A stretch of 64,000 nucleotides of DNA from Sphingobacteriales bacterium (GTDB lineage: Bacteria > Bacteroidota > Bacteroidia > Sphingobacteriales > Sphingobacteriaceae), in NCBI GenBank assembly GCA_025353765.1, contig JANXOD010000016.1, positions 310,001-374,000 on the forward strand. The letters run 5' to 3'. Position 1 is the first letter of the stretch, and every line of letters starts with the position of its first letter. Under the pieces are notes generated by a model. It searched no databases and had not been told where the DNA came from. It saw nothing but the letters and a program-made list of their open reading frames with translations. A program made the translations under genes and the position numbers. Below are positions 51,627-61,216 of the stretch, piece by piece.

Positions 51627-54600
51627 CCAAAGTTGGTTCAGCTATTTCCTGAAGCATATTGATAGCAGTTTCTAATGAATTTACATGTTCAATTGCTAAT
51701 CTTAATAAGCTTTTAACTTCTTTTAAATTGCAAATTCTGGGATGAGCCTGCACAAACTGGAGTACACGGCCAAATTGTTCGGTTTCATAATAAGCTGATT
51801 GTTGATTACTGATGAAATAACCACGCAATACATTTTTCTTCAAAGTGAGTTTTTCAAAACCAATTTTTTTACCCAACCATTGCAAACGCCAAGTATTTAA
51901 AAGTTCGTTTACCTGCTGGGGAATGGGTCCAAAACGATCAATTAATTTTTGTCTGAACTGCTCTAATTGTAACTCATCTTCAATATTAGAAAGTTCGGTA
52001 TATAAGTTATAGCGTTCGCCAATATTAGTTACATATTCATCCGGAATTAAAACTTCTAAATCAGTATCAACCTGTGTAAATGAAATGAAAGGACGAGGTT
52101 TTTCATCCGCAAACAGATTTTTAAATTCATCCTCCTTCAATTCCTGAATAGCTTCATCTAAAATTTTATGGTACATTTCAAAACCGATTTCGGCAATAAA
52201 TCCGCTTTGTTCGGCTCCCAGTAAATTTCCGCTTCCGCGAATATCCAGGTCACGCATGGCCACATTAAATCCACTACCCAAATCTGAAAATTCCTCAATA
52301 GCACTTAAACGCTTTCGGGCCTCATTGGTTAAAGTTGATAAAGGCGGACTTAACAAATAACAAAACGCTTTTTTATTAGATCTGCCAACTCGTCCACGCA
52401 TTTGATGCAAATCACTCAATCCAAACATATGCGCATGATTGATGATGATCGTATTTGCATTTGCGATATCAAGGCCAGCCTCAATAATGGTAGTTGCAAC
52501 TAATACATCATACTCATTATCCACAAATTTTAGCATTACATCCTCCAATGCATCACCCTCTAGCTGGCCATGTGCAATGCCAATACGTGCTTTTGGAACA
52601 AGTGTTTTAATTAATCCGCCCAGTTGTGGTAAATCCATAACCCGGTTATGAATAAAGAATATTTGTCCGCCACGATCTATTTCAAACTCAACAGCTTCTT
52701 TAATCATTTTTTCATTAAATACATGCAGCTCAGTTTGTACCGGTTGGCGGTTTGGTGGCGGAGTGCTGATAATACTTAAATCCCGGGCTCCCATTAGGGA
52801 AAAATGAAGTGTACGTGGAATTGGTGTAGCAGTAAGTGTTAAGGTATCTACATTGATTCTAAACTGTTTTAATTTCTCTTTTACACCTACGCCAAATTTT
52901 TGTTCTTCATCAATAATGAGTAAACCCAGATCTTTAAATTTCACATCCTTACTTACAATACGATGCGTACCGATGATGATATCTATTTTACCTTCTGCTA
53001 ATTTCTCTAATGTATCTTTAATCTGTTTTGCCGACTTAAAACGGTTTATGTAATCAATGTTACATGGGAAATCTGCTAAACGCGATGAAAAAGTTTTAAA
53101 GTGCTGTAATGCTAAAATGGTTGTAGGAACTAAAATAGCTACCTGTTTGCTATCAGTCACAGCTTTAAATGCAGCTCTTATAGCAATTTCTGTTTTTCCG
53201 AAACCTACGTCACCACACACCAGCCTATCCATTGGATGCGGTGCTTCCATATCTTTTTTTACATCAGCTGTGGCTTTTACCTGATCCGGAGTATCCTCAT
53301 AAATAAATGAAGCTTCCAGTTCGGTTTGCAAATAGGTATCCGGAAGGAAAGCATTACCGGTTTTTGATTTTCTGGCCGCATAAAGTTTAATCAGATCACG
53401 GGCAATGTCTTTAACTTTTTTTTTAGTGGTTTTTTTCAGCTTCTCCCAAACATCACTGCCCAATTTATTCATTTTTGGAATAGTGCCATCTTTACCTGAA
53501 TATTTGGAGATGCGATTTAAGGAGTTGATATTCACATAAAGCAGATCATTATCCGCATAAACTAAACGGATCATTTCCTGTGATTTGTCATTAACCTCCA
53601 CTTTTTCTAATCCGGCGTATTTGCCAATACCATGGTCTATATGCGTAATGTAATCGCCTGGTTTTAAATCGCGGAGTTCTTTAAGCGTAATAGCCTGCGA
53701 ACGGGTATAACCTTTTTTTAGTTTGTATTTATAGTAGCGGTCGAAGATTTGATGATCTGTATAACAGGCTAATTTTTGACTATGGTCTATAAAACCTTCT
53801 CGTAAGGATAAATTTACAGGCAGGAATTTTACAGATTTGTCAATATCTTCAAATATGGAGTACAGTCGCTCAATTTGCTTGGTAGAATCTGTAAAAATTA
53901 AGTTGCGGATGTTTAATTTTTCGTTCTCTTTAATGTTATGAATAAGCAGATTGAAATCTTTATTAAAGGAAGGTTGGGGTTTGATATCAAACAAAATAGT
54001 TTCATCTGGCGGATAAAAAAACTGTTTCCCAAACTCCAGGATTGTAAAATCACGCAATTGATCTGCTAAAAGCTTTCCATCTGTAAAGTTAAATTTTGGA
54101 TCGATCCATTGCGGGTTTTGTTCTTTATCAGCAGCCGGGATTGCTTTCCAAAATTCCACCGCTTTTTTATAGCCATCTTTAATGATATCGAGTGTAAACT
54201 GCACATCCTTGAACCAAACTAAGGTGTTATCATCAATATATTCAAGCAGTGAAATGTTATGATCTGTTAAAAATTTTGATTGCACATTAGGCACAATAGT
54301 AATGCTTTTAACCTGCTCTACCGATAGCTGATCTTCAGTTCCAAACGTGCGAATGCTTTCAATAAAATCTGCGAAAAACTCTATCCGGTAAGGCAAATCA
54401 TGGGAGAAAGAAAATATATCAACAATACCTCCACGAATGGAAAACTGGCCGGGTTCATATACAAACTCAACCCGATCAAAATCATATTCAATTAAAAACT
54501 CATTAATAAAATCAATATTAAGCTTGTTTCCAACAGCTATTTCAAGCGTGTTTTTTTCAAGTGCTTCGCGATTAATAACCTTTTCTGCTAAAGCTTCCGG

Positions 54601-54990
54601 ATAAGTAACAATCAAATGACCAAATTCGGATGAATGTTTCAGTTCATTTAAAACCTCGGCCCTTTGCAACACATTACTGCTGTCAACCTGTGTAAATTCA
54701 AATGATTTTCTAAAAGATGAAGGAAAAAATAAAACCTCTTTTTCGAGCAGGTTTTCTAAATCGCTTTGAAAATAAGCAGCCTCTTCGCGTTCTGGCAATA
54801 CAAAAACCATATTGCGGTGCTGCAAAAAATACAAAGCAATAGCAAGTACCGAATCGCTGGATCCGATGAGACCTTTTAAATGTACGCGTGGTTTTTTACC
54901 TGAATTAAGGGCTTTTGCCAGACTGGCTACACGAGTATCTGACTTATATAAATTTAATATATCCCGAATGTTCACAAACCCAAATTTCAA
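51619..54990 (-). CDS. mfd: Transcription-repair coupling factor Mfd
   Basis: Mfd removes stalled RNA polymerase and recruits UvrAB. The chain has UvrB-interaction-like sequence (about 110-200), the polymerase-interacting domain LKPGDYITHIDHGIGKYAGLE (about 445-465), and the translocase with GDVGFGKTEIAIRAAFKA (about 592-609), DEEQKFGVG and TATPIPRTL, then SGNLLGAEQSGFI. The track start is TTG at 54990; GTG at 54975 (MNIRDILNLY) is an alternative, and the -7 box at 54993 leaves little leader for the TTG. Confidence 0.96.
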   Translation of the reverse strand: MKFGFVNIRDILNLYKSDTRVASLAKALNSGKKPRVHLKGLIGSSDSVLAIALYFLQHRNMVFVLPEREEAAYFQSDLENLLEKEVLFFPSSFRKSFEFTQVDSSNVLQRAEVLNELKHSSEFGHLIVTYPEALAEKVINREALEKNTLEIAVGNKLNIDFINEFLIEYDFDRVEFVYEPGQFSIRGGIVDIFSFSHDLPYRIEFFADFIESIRTFGTEDQLSVEQVKSITIVPNVQSKFLTDHNISLLEYIDDNTLVWFKDVQFTLDIIKDGYKKAVEFWKAIPAADKEQNPQWIDPKFNFTDGKLLADQLRDFTILEFGKQFFYPPDETILFDIKPQPSFNKDFNLLIHNIKENEKLNIRNLIFTDSTKQIERLYSIFEDIDKSVKFLPVNLSLREGFIDHSQKLACYTDHQIFDRYYKYKLKKGYTRSQAITLKELRDLKPGDYITHIDHGIGKYAGLEKVEVNDKSQEMIRLVYADNDLLYVNINSLNRISKYSGKDGTIPKMNKLGSDVWEKLKKTTKKKVKDIARDLIKLYAARKSKTGNAFLPDTYLQTELEASFIYEDTPDQVKATADVKKDMEAPHPMDRLVCGDVGFGKTEIAIRAAFKAVTDSKQVAILVPTTILALQHFKTFSSRLADFPCNIDYINRFKSAKQIKDTLEKLAEGKIDIIIGTHRIVSKDVKFKDLGLLIIDEEQKFGVGVKEKLKQFRINVDTLTLTATPIPRTLHFSLMGARDLSIISTPPPNRQPVQTELHVFNEKMIKEAVEFEIDRGGQIFFIHNRVMDLPQLGGLIKTLVPKARIGIAHGQLEGDALEDVMLKFVDNEYDVLVATTIIEAGLDIANANTIIINHAHMFGLSDLHQMRGRVGRSNKKAFCYLLSPPLSTLTNEARKRLSAIEEFSDLGSGFNVAMRDLDIRGSGNLLGAEQSGFIAEIGFEMYHKILDEAIQELKEDEFKNLFADEKPRPFISFTQVDTDLEVLIPDEYVTNIGERYNLYTELSNIEDELQLEQFRQKLIDRFGPIPQQVNELLNTWRLQWLGKKIGFEKLTLKKNVLRGYFISNQQSAYYETEQFGRVLQFVQAHPRICNLKEVKSLLRLAIEHVNSLETAINMLQEIAEPTLVN

Positions 54991-54992
54991 TG

Positions 54993-55000
54993 CAAATATA
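54993..55000 (-). promoter_or_regulatory. -7 promoter box of mfd
   Basis: TATATTTG on the minus strand fits TAnnTTTG. Transcription should start near 54988, at the TTG start or just ahead of the GTG at 54975, which favours the latter as the true start of translation. Confidence 0.5.
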
Positions 55001-55119
55001 TGAAATGGTAAGTATGTTCATGGTGTTGAAAGTATGGCATTTTTATTGACGCAACTATGATATTTTTAATATATAAATCAAATAGTAACTCTTTTTGTAG
55101 TTATTTTAAATAAAGAATT

Positions 55120-55533
55120 ATGCGAAACGCGGCAAAGTATGGTATTTTGATAGGCATAATAAGTGGAGTTTGGATATTAGTTATGCACTTTGCGGGGGTT
55201 TATGAGAAACCATATCCTGCAACAGATAAATTTAGTTGCTTAGAATATGTGAGCTTATTAATACCCTTGACTGGTTTATATTTAGGTATTAAAAACTTTA
55301 GAGATAACATTAACGGTGGTAAAATGGAGTTTTTTGAAGGACTTTTTGAGGGCTTTAAAATTATTCTTGTTGGTGGAATAATTTCTTCATTTTTTGCTGT
55401 TATATATATTCAATATTCATCAATTGCTTTAAATGCCGATTATTGGGGTCGGATTGCTGCAGCCGGATTAATTGGGATTTTATTTAATATAGCTATATCT
55501 TTAATACTGATGAATAAACAAAGAAACCTTTAA
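55120..55533 (+). CDS. DUF4199 family membrane protein
   Basis: The 137-residue protein has four hydrophobic segments (about 8-28, 43-60, 80-102 and 112-132) and the sequence YLGIKNFRDNINGGKMEFFEGLFEGFKI, which is the DUF4199 signature in Bacteroidota. The function is unknown. It is one base upstream of the DUF2752 gene, so the two are co-transcribed. The start MRNAAKYGILIG is the normal family start. Confidence 0.85.
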   Translation: MRNAAKYGILIGIISGVWILVMHFAGVYEKPYPATDKFSCLEYVSLLIPLTGLYLGIKNFRDNINGGKMEFFEGLFEGFKIILVGGIISSFFAVIYIQYSSIALNADYWGRIAAAGLIGILFNIAISLILMNKQRNL

Positions 55534-55534
55534 C

Positions 55535-55960
55535 ATGTTTAAAAGGACACCAACAGAACTAATAATCTGGATATCTGCACTTATTTTATTGGCTTTTACA
55601 AATCCACATTTGCATCATTATACGTTATGCCCTTTAGAAAATATGGGAATTTCCTGGTGCCCGGGTTGTGGACTGGGAAGATCTATCAGTTCGATTTTGC
55701 ATGGTGAGATAAAAGCATCTTTTGCACATCATTGGTTTGGAATTCCTGCTCTGCTAATTCTAGTTCACAGGATAGTGCAATTATCCAATAAATTTCTTTT
55801 AAATTTAAACCACAATATAAAATCTGAATATGTATCAAAATTTACTCATGAACCTAAAGGGGATGACCCCCGAAGAATATCATTACCTGGAGCAGGTAAT
55901 GAATGGAATGGACCAAAAACAAGCTCAAAGTTTTGTTATGTTTTATTCCGGAAGACGTAA
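55535..55960 (+). CDS. DUF2752 family membrane protein
   Basis: This short membrane protein has CPLENMGISWCPGCGLGRSI (about 34-53), the Cys-rich motif typical of DUF2752, plus a helix around 70-85. The last 40 or so residues (SKFTHEPKGDDPRRIS...) are hydrophilic and unlike the family; they overlap the start of the TM2 gene in another frame. The gene is sandwiched between DUF4199 and TM2. The function is unknown. Confidence 0.8.
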   Translation: MFKRTPTELIIWISALILLAFTNPHLHHYTLCPLENMGISWCPGCGLGRSISSILHGEIKASFAHHWFGIPALLILVHRIVQLSNKFLLNLNHNIKSEYVSKFTHEPKGDDPRRISLPGAGNEWNGPKTSSKFCYVLFRKT

Positions 55961-56213
55961 AGACTCGCAGGAAATTTTACTATTTACTTTACTGGGATTT
56001 CTTGGAGTAGCCGGTGTTCATCGATTTATATTAGGAAACGTTGGGATGGGAATATTATATTTTTTCACGGCAGGATTATGTTTTATTGGTACCATTGTGG
56101 ATCTGATAAATCATACATCTTTAACTCTGGAATACAATCAAAAAGCTGCATACGAATCTGCTCAATTAGTTAAGATGATGAAACCAACTAGTCCAGGATC
56201 AGAAAATTTGTAG
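55848..56213 (+). CDS. TM2 domain-containing protein
   Basis: The TM2 domain (about 45-105) reads LLFTLLGFLGVAGVHRFILGNVGMGILYFFTAGLCFIGTIVDLI, in part the usual TM2 pair of helices with the G-x-HRF turn. An N-terminal helix MTPEEYHYLEQVMNGMDQKQ precedes it. The start is uncertain: ATG at 55830, 55848 or 55863, all of them inside the DUF2752 frame, so the genes overlap by about 100-130 bases. Confidence 0.85.
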   Translation: MNLKGMTPEEYHYLEQVMNGMDQKQAQSFVMFYSGRRKDSQEILLFTLLGFLGVAGVHRFILGNVGMGILYFFTAGLCFIGTIVDLINHTSLTLEYNQKAAYESAQLVKMMKPTSPGSENL

Positions 56214-56274
56214 CTGGAGGGCATCAGGCTTTATACTTTCAGCTCACTCGTCTAATATTCTAATATATTGTGTA

Positions 56275-56306
56275 TTTGGGATGGTTTTAGTAATGCAGTA
56301 TCTTTG
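56275..56306 (+). promoter_or_regulatory. Promoter of the Nif3-like gene (leaderless type)
   Basis: TTTG (56275-56278) and TATCTTTG (56299-56306) are spaced 20 bases apart, a near-ideal match to the Bacteroidota -33/-7 consensus. The ATG is at 56311, five bases after the box, where transcription should start. The mRNA would then have no leader. Confidence 0.75.
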
Positions 56307-56310
56307 AATT

Positions 56311-57408
56311 ATGAAGTTAAGTCAGCTTACTACCTTTTTAGAAACCCTTGCACCATTAGCTTATCAGGAAGATTATGATAACTCCGGCTTAATAATTGGT
56401 TCTGTCGATAAAGAAATCTCAGGCGCATTAATTTCATTAGATTGTACGGAAGCTGTGGTTGATGAAGCCATAGAAAAAGGTTTCGATATCATTATTTCTC
56501 ATCATCCTATTATCTTTAAAGGGCTTAAAAAGCTAAACGGTAAAAACTATGTTGAGCGTGTGGTAATGAAAGCCATTAAGCATGATATTGCTATTTACGC
56601 TATTCATACCAATTTCGATCATGTTCTTAATGGAGTTAACGCTAAAATCTGCCAAAAGCTTGGGATAAAAGGTTACTCTATTTTATCCCGAAAGGGTAAT
56701 TTATTAAAAAAATTAGTCACCTATTTCCCTGTTGAACATGCTGAAAAAGTGCGGACTGCTTTATTCAAAGCTGGTGCCGGAGATATAGGAAATTATTCAG
56801 AATGTAGTTTTAATACTGAAGGTTTGGGAACATTTAAAGGAAATGAATCTGCAAATCCTTTTGTTGGCGAAAAGGGAGTTCGGCATCATGAAAACGAAGT
56901 TAGGATAGAGACTGTTTATCCTATATACTTAGAAAGACAAATCATTTTGGCCTTGCACGAGGCTCATCCGTATGAAGAAGTGGCTTATGATATCTACTCA
57001 TTAGACCAGAGCCACCCGCAGGTTGGAGCCGGAATGATTGGCTGGCTGGATCAGGAAATGGAGGAAGTGGAATTTTTAAAGCATGTAAAAAAAGAGTTAA
57101 ATGTAAAAGTTATCCGGCATACAACCTTAAACAACAAAAAAATAAAGCGAATTGCCGTTTGTGGTGGCTCTGGGAGTTTTTTATTACAACAGGCTATCAG
57201 TGCTGGTGCCGATATGTTTATAACTTCAGATTATAAGTATCACGAGTTTTTTGATGCGGATAAAAAAATTGTAATTGCTGATATAGGACATTTTGAAAGT
57301 GAGCAGTTTACCCAAGAACTATTAATGGAATTTATTACAGAAAAATTCCCTAACTTTGCACTCCGTTTAACAACACAAAATACAAACCCCATAAATTACC
57401 TGATTTAA
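56311..57408 (+). CDS. Nif3-like dinuclear metal centre protein
   Basis: The Nif3/YbgI fold has a two-metal site formed by ISHHPIIFKGLKKLNG (about 62-77), HTNFDHVLNGVN (about 99-110) and GHFESEQF near the C-terminus (about 330-337). A PII-like insert (about 132-240) with LVTYFPVEHAEKVRTALF is present, as in the longer Nif3 proteins of this phylum. The substrate is unknown; a role in tRNA or GTP metabolism has been suggested for relatives. It overlaps the zinc-ribbon gene by one base. Confidence 0.93.
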   Translation: MKLSQLTTFLETLAPLAYQEDYDNSGLIIGSVDKEISGALISLDCTEAVVDEAIEKGFDIIISHHPIIFKGLKKLNGKNYVERVVMKAIKHDIAIYAIHTNFDHVLNGVNAKICQKLGIKGYSILSRKGNLLKKLVTYFPVEHAEKVRTALFKAGAGDIGNYSECSFNTEGLGTFKGNESANPFVGEKGVRHHENEVRIETVYPIYLERQIILALHEAHPYEEVAYDIYSLDQSHPQVGAGMIGWLDQEMEEVEFLKHVKKELNVKVIRHTTLNNKKIKRIAVCGGSGSFLLQQAISAGADMFITSDYKYHEFFDADKKIVIADIGHFESEQFTQELLMEFITEKFPNFALRLTTQNTNPINYLI

Positions 57409-58157
57409 TGGAACAAACTGTAGAACAAAAATTAAAAGCATTATACGAACTCCAAACCGTTCATACCCAAATTGACAAAATCCGTCAAACTCGTGGAGAG
57501 CTTCCAATGGAAGTTGCTGATTTGGAAGATGAAGTTGCAGGTTTAGAAACCCGTATTCAAAAGATAAAAGGCGAACTTGATGAACTTGAAGATTCAATTG
57601 TAACCCGCAAAAATGTAATTAAGGAGGCATTGGCCGCTGCCAAGAAGTACGAAACTCAACTTACCGATGTTAAAAATAATCGTGAATATGACGCAATTTC
57701 AAAAGAAATTGAAATTCAGGGTTTAGAAGTTCAGGTATCAGAAAAAAAGATTAAAGAATATACTTTTGAGATCACAAATAAAACTGATGTTTATGAAAAA
57801 GCGTTGGCAAACCTGAATGAGCGTAAAAGAGATTTAGAGCTTAAAAAAGGCGAATTAGACACCATTACTGCAGAAACTGAAAAAGAAGAAGCGCTTATTA
57901 TGGCCAAAGCAGAAAAAGCAGAAAAACATATCGATGAACGCTTATTAACAGCTTATAATCGTTTGCGTAATAATGCAAAAAACGGTCTGGCTGTAGTAAC
58001 TATTCAACGTGATTCATGTTCAGGTTGCTTTAATCAAATTCCGCCTCAAAGACAATTAGATATTCGTCAGCGTAAAAAGATCATTGTTTGCGAGCATTGT
58101 GGAAGAATTTTAGTGGATGAAGGTTTTGCTTTAGAAGAACAACCAGCAATAGCTTAA
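57408..58157 (+). CDS. C4-type zinc ribbon protein
   Basis: A long coiled coil (about 1-175) is followed by a zinc ribbon: SCSGCFNQIPPQR and CEHCGRILVDE (about 203-245) with four Cys. This order of domains is that of the zf-RING_7 family, a conserved partner of Nif3-like genes in many bacteria. The function is unknown, but nucleic acid binding is plausible. The start ATG overlaps the upstream stop by one base (TAATG), so translation is coupled. Confidence 0.9.
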   Translation: MEQTVEQKLKALYELQTVHTQIDKIRQTRGELPMEVADLEDEVAGLETRIQKIKGELDELEDSIVTRKNVIKEALAAAKKYETQLTDVKNNREYDAISKEIEIQGLEVQVSEKKIKEYTFEITNKTDVYEKALANLNERKRDLELKKGELDTITAETEKEEALIMAKAEKAEKHIDERLLTAYNRLRNNAKNGLAVVTIQRDSCSGCFNQIPPQRQLDIRQRKKIIVCEHCGRILVDEGFALEEQPAIA

Positions 58158-58178
58158 TTCAGATTTTAATAAAATATT

Positions 58179-58210
58179 AAAGCGGTTCTATATCAGAACT
58201 GCTTTTTTTA
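58179..58210 (+). terminator. Terminator of the Nif3/zinc-ribbon operon
   Basis: AAGCGGTTCT pairs with AGAACTGCTT (10 bp, one G-T pair, 5-nt loop), followed directly by a T-run. It begins about 22 bases after the stop codon. Confidence 0.88.
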
Positions 58211-58256
58211 TGACAAGCAAGTTGCATTTCTATTAGTGATTGATGATAAAGATTGC

Positions 58257-59333
58257 TTAAAACCGATAAACCATCGCATTAATGTTCATTCCTGCCCCTA
58301 CAGATGCAAAAACAACAGTATCGCCAGGATTTAATTCCTGCTTTTCAATCTTTTTATTTAATATAAGATCTAATAAAGTTGGGATAGTTGCCACAGAGCT
58401 ATTTCCATATTTGGAGATAGTCATGGGCATAACTTCCAAAGGAGGTTCCGCAATATTATAAAGTTTAAAAAGGCGCTTTAATATAGCTTCATCCATTTTA
58501 CCATTTGCCTGATGAACTAAAACCTTTTTTACATCTTTAATATCTGTACCTGATTTCTCAAGAGCTTGTTTTATAACTAATGGAACATTTTTTAATGCAT
58601 ATTCATAAATCTTACGCCCATCCATTTTTATAAACATATCATCACTTACAAGAGCTGGATTGCTTGATTTGGAGGTGTACAAATAATATGCTTCTTCCGA
58701 AGCATGAGTTTGAGTTTTATGAGCAATTATCCCTGAATCGGTATTCATTTTACCCTCCAAAATTGTGGCCCCAGCCCCATCTGCAAAGATCATACTATCT
58801 CTGTCATGTGGGTCAGTAACACGCGAAAGCGTTTCTGTACCTATTATTAATACACGTTTTGCATCTCCGGATCGGATAAAATAATCAGCCTGAATCATTC
58901 CCTGCAACCAGCCAGGACATCCAAAAGGTAAATCATATGCCACACAATCAGGGTTTTTAATGCCTAATTTATATTTAATTTTTGATCCTAAGGTAGGTAT
59001 AGCTTCTGCCCGTGTACTACCGGGACGAATGTCGCCAAAATTATGGGCTACAATAATATAATCTAATGTTTCAGCATCAATGCCCGATGATTCAATCGCA
59101 TTTTTGGCTGCAAAATAACCAAGGTCAGAAGCATTATGATCAGAATCAGCATATCTTCTTTCTTCAATTTCCGTAATACCCTGAAACTTAGATATGACTT
59201 CTGCATTCTCACGCATAATTAATTCACCGTCTCTTTCATAGAACTGGTGGTGTAAAAACGTTTCATTAGATATAATATTTAGAGGAACGTAACTTCCTGT
59301 AGCAATGATTACAGATTTGATATTAGAGCTCAT
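58257..59333 (-). CDS. 3-oxoacyl-ACP synthase III-like thiolase-fold enzyme
   Basis: The thiolase fold has a candidate active-site Cys in YDLPFGCPGWLQGM (about 134-147), His in VLVHQANGKMDEA (about 272-284) and Asn in SKYGNSSVATIP (about 307-318), the Cys-His-Asn triad of FabH-type enzymes. The acyl substrate is not known and it may not be the housekeeping fabH. It starts at MSSNIKSVII. It faces the zinc-ribbon gene tail to tail. Confidence 0.88.
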   Translation of the reverse strand: MSSNIKSVIIATGSYVPLNIISNETFLHHQFYERDGELIMRENAEVISKFQGITEIEERRYADSDHNASDLGYFAAKNAIESSGIDAETLDYIIVAHNFGDIRPGSTRAEAIPTLGSKIKYKLGIKNPDCVAYDLPFGCPGWLQGMIQADYFIRSGDAKRVLIIGTETLSRVTDPHDRDSMIFADGAGATILEGKMNTDSGIIAHKTQTHASEEAYYLYTSKSSNPALVSDDMFIKMDGRKIYEYALKNVPLVIKQALEKSGTDIKDVKKVLVHQANGKMDEAILKRLFKLYNIAEPPLEVMPMTISKYGNSSVATIPTLLDLILNKKIEKQELNPGDTVVFASVGAGMNINAMVYRF

Positions 59334-59411
59334 TCGGAGTATTTGAACTGAATACTGAATTGGTTTATTGTATTAAAGATACAAAATTCTTTTAAACTGT
59401 GTATTTAACAA

Positions 59412-60482
59412 TTAAAATAAATTTAATTGTTTCCCATTTGAAGGACTAAAATATTCCAGATTAAATGGTCTTAACGATCTGCCTGACATAAATCGATTTG
59501 CAGAAATCTTAAATAGTTGATGAATACTTGCCACTACCTGACCTTCACCCCGCATTCTTTTTCCCCATCTGCTATCATTTAATTTACCACCATGGCAATC
59601 CGCTATCATATGTAAAACTTTATCTGCCCTATCGGGATATGCTTTATGGATCCAGTCTGTAAAAATTTCTGCAATAGAACCATTTAGCCGGACTATGGTA
59701 AACGAAGCAGCACTGGCACCAGCATCTGCGGCAGCTTTAATTACGGTTGGTATCTCATCACTGTTTAATCCCGGAATAATGGGAGCAAGCATTAACCTGA
59801 CAGGTATATTTTCTGCAGCCAGTTTAGATATGAGTTTCACTCTGCTTTGACCTGTCACCGTCCTTGGTTCTAACTTTAAACGTAAACTTTCATTTAATGA
59901 GTTTAGTGTTACCGCAACGTGTACCAGATCAAGAGCTGCCAGTTCTTTTAAAATATCCAGATCTCGTATGATCAAATTATTTTTACTGATAATGCTAACC
60001 GGATGTTTGTATTTTAAAAACACTTGTAAAAGCGAACGTGTAATTTTTAATTTCCGTTCTATGGGTTGATAACAATCTGTATTGCCGGACAACATAATGG
60101 GTACGGGTTTATAGCCTTTTTTATTAAAGAACTGTTCTAATAATTCTGCGGCATTTCGCTTCACAATTATTTTCCGCTCGAAATCTAAACCGCCACTAAA
60201 CCCCCAATATTCATGAGCATTACGTGCATAGCAATATAAACAACCATGCTCGCATCCCTGGTAAGGATTAATAGAATACATAAACGGGAGATCAGGGCTG
60301 TTAGAAATGCTGACTATTTTTTTAGCATGTTCTTCAAAGAATTGAGTTGAAGTATTTTCAAGCATTGGCTCGTCGATACCTTCTTGGTGCTCTACTACGT
60401 ATTTATTTTTAAGAAACTTATTATGGGTATTTATCTGTGCACCACGCCCCTTAAAAAACTCTTTATTCTCTTCATGTGCCAT
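59412..60482 (-). CDS. PA0069-family radical SAM protein
   Basis: A radical SAM cluster motif CEHGCLYCYARNAHEYWGF (CxxxCxxC, about 79-97) matches the PA0069/SplB-like group. The C-terminal part (MRGEGQVVASIHQLF) is conserved too. The reaction is not known for the family. I start at MAHEENKEF (60482); the track start adds nine residues with no support. The neighbouring LutC-like gene is upstream on the same strand. Confidence 0.9.
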   Translation of the reverse strand: MAHEENKEFFKGRGAQINTHNKFLKNKYVVEHQEGIDEPMLENTSTQFFEEHAKKIVSISNSPDLPFMYSINPYQGCEHGCLYCYARNAHEYWGFSGGLDFERKIIVKRNAAELLEQFFNKKGYKPVPIMLSGNTDCYQPIERKLKITRSLLQVFLKYKHPVSIISKNNLIIRDLDILKELAALDLVHVAVTLNSLNESLRLKLEPRTVTGQSRVKLISKLAAENIPVRLMLAPIIPGLNSDEIPTVIKAAADAGASAASFTIVRLNGSIAEIFTDWIHKAYPDRADKVLHMIADCHGGKLNDSRWGKRMRGEGQVVASIHQLFKISANRFMSGRSLRPFNLEYFSPSNGKQLNLF

Positions 60483-60530
60483 ATGCAATTTTACTAATTT
60501 TTTTAGCAAAATTGTAATAAGAAAATAAAA

Positions 60531-61175
60531 TTATAAATTGATATCATCCATCAAAAAAACAAACAATTCTTTTGGGCCATGTGCCCCAAGAACTAATGTT
60601 TTTTCAATATCTGCGGTACGGCTTGGCCCGGTTATATTGGATATCATGGAAGGCAAGTGATTAGCATATTTCTCTTTCAATAGCTTAAACCCGTCTTTTA
60701 AATCTAAAACGAGTTGGGAGGTATAGGCCAAAACTAGATGAACATTAGGATAAATACTTAATCTTCGGCCGGCGGCATTGCCATTTGAAACTAATACGCT
60801 GCCATTTCTGGCTATTAATGATTCACATAAGGTAATGCCAACTTCTGCCTGCATAAAGTCGGTATCGGTACTGTAAAATGGATATTCGTATGTTGTTAAA
60901 AGCTCTTGCAGTTTTGGCTCCCAGCAATAGATTTTACGCCATTTACGTTCTTCTGCTAGTTGAAGTAAATTTTCTATGAGTTGAATATCGCTTTCACAAA
61001 AAACAAATTGTCCAGCCACTGCTGTAAACTGCTCGGCAAATAATACATCTAAAAAGCCTGCATATTCTTCATATAGAGAAGTATCTTCCAAATTGGGATA
61101 AGGATTATCCCGTTTCTCAAGCAGAGCCTTTCGGATCTTCTTCAGTATCTTTTCTCTGGAAGTGGTTTCCTTCAT
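60531..61175 (-). CDS. LUD domain protein (LutC/YkgG-like)
   Basis: The LUD domain (about 60-210) with FMQAEVGITLCESLIARNGS and NVHLVLAYTSQLV matches LutC/YkgG, one part of the lactate utilisation complex LutABC. Neither lutA nor lutB is nearby, which is common in Bacteroidota, where a lone LUD gene sits beside ftsH. It starts 41 bases after ftsH, so they are likely co-transcribed. Confidence 0.88.
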   Translation of the reverse strand: MKETTSREKILKKIRKALLEKRDNPYPNLEDTSLYEEYAGFLDVLFAEQFTAVAGQFVFCESDIQLIENLLQLAEERKWRKIYCWEPKLQELLTTYEYPFYSTDTDFMQAEVGITLCESLIARNGSVLVSNGNAAGRRLSIYPNVHLVLAYTSQLVLDLKDGFKLLKEKYANHLPSMISNITGPSRTADIEKTLVLGAHGPKELFVFLMDDINL

Positions 61176-61216
61176 AAGAATCCTATTTGCTAGAATTTGA
61201 AAATGCCCTCAAATTC

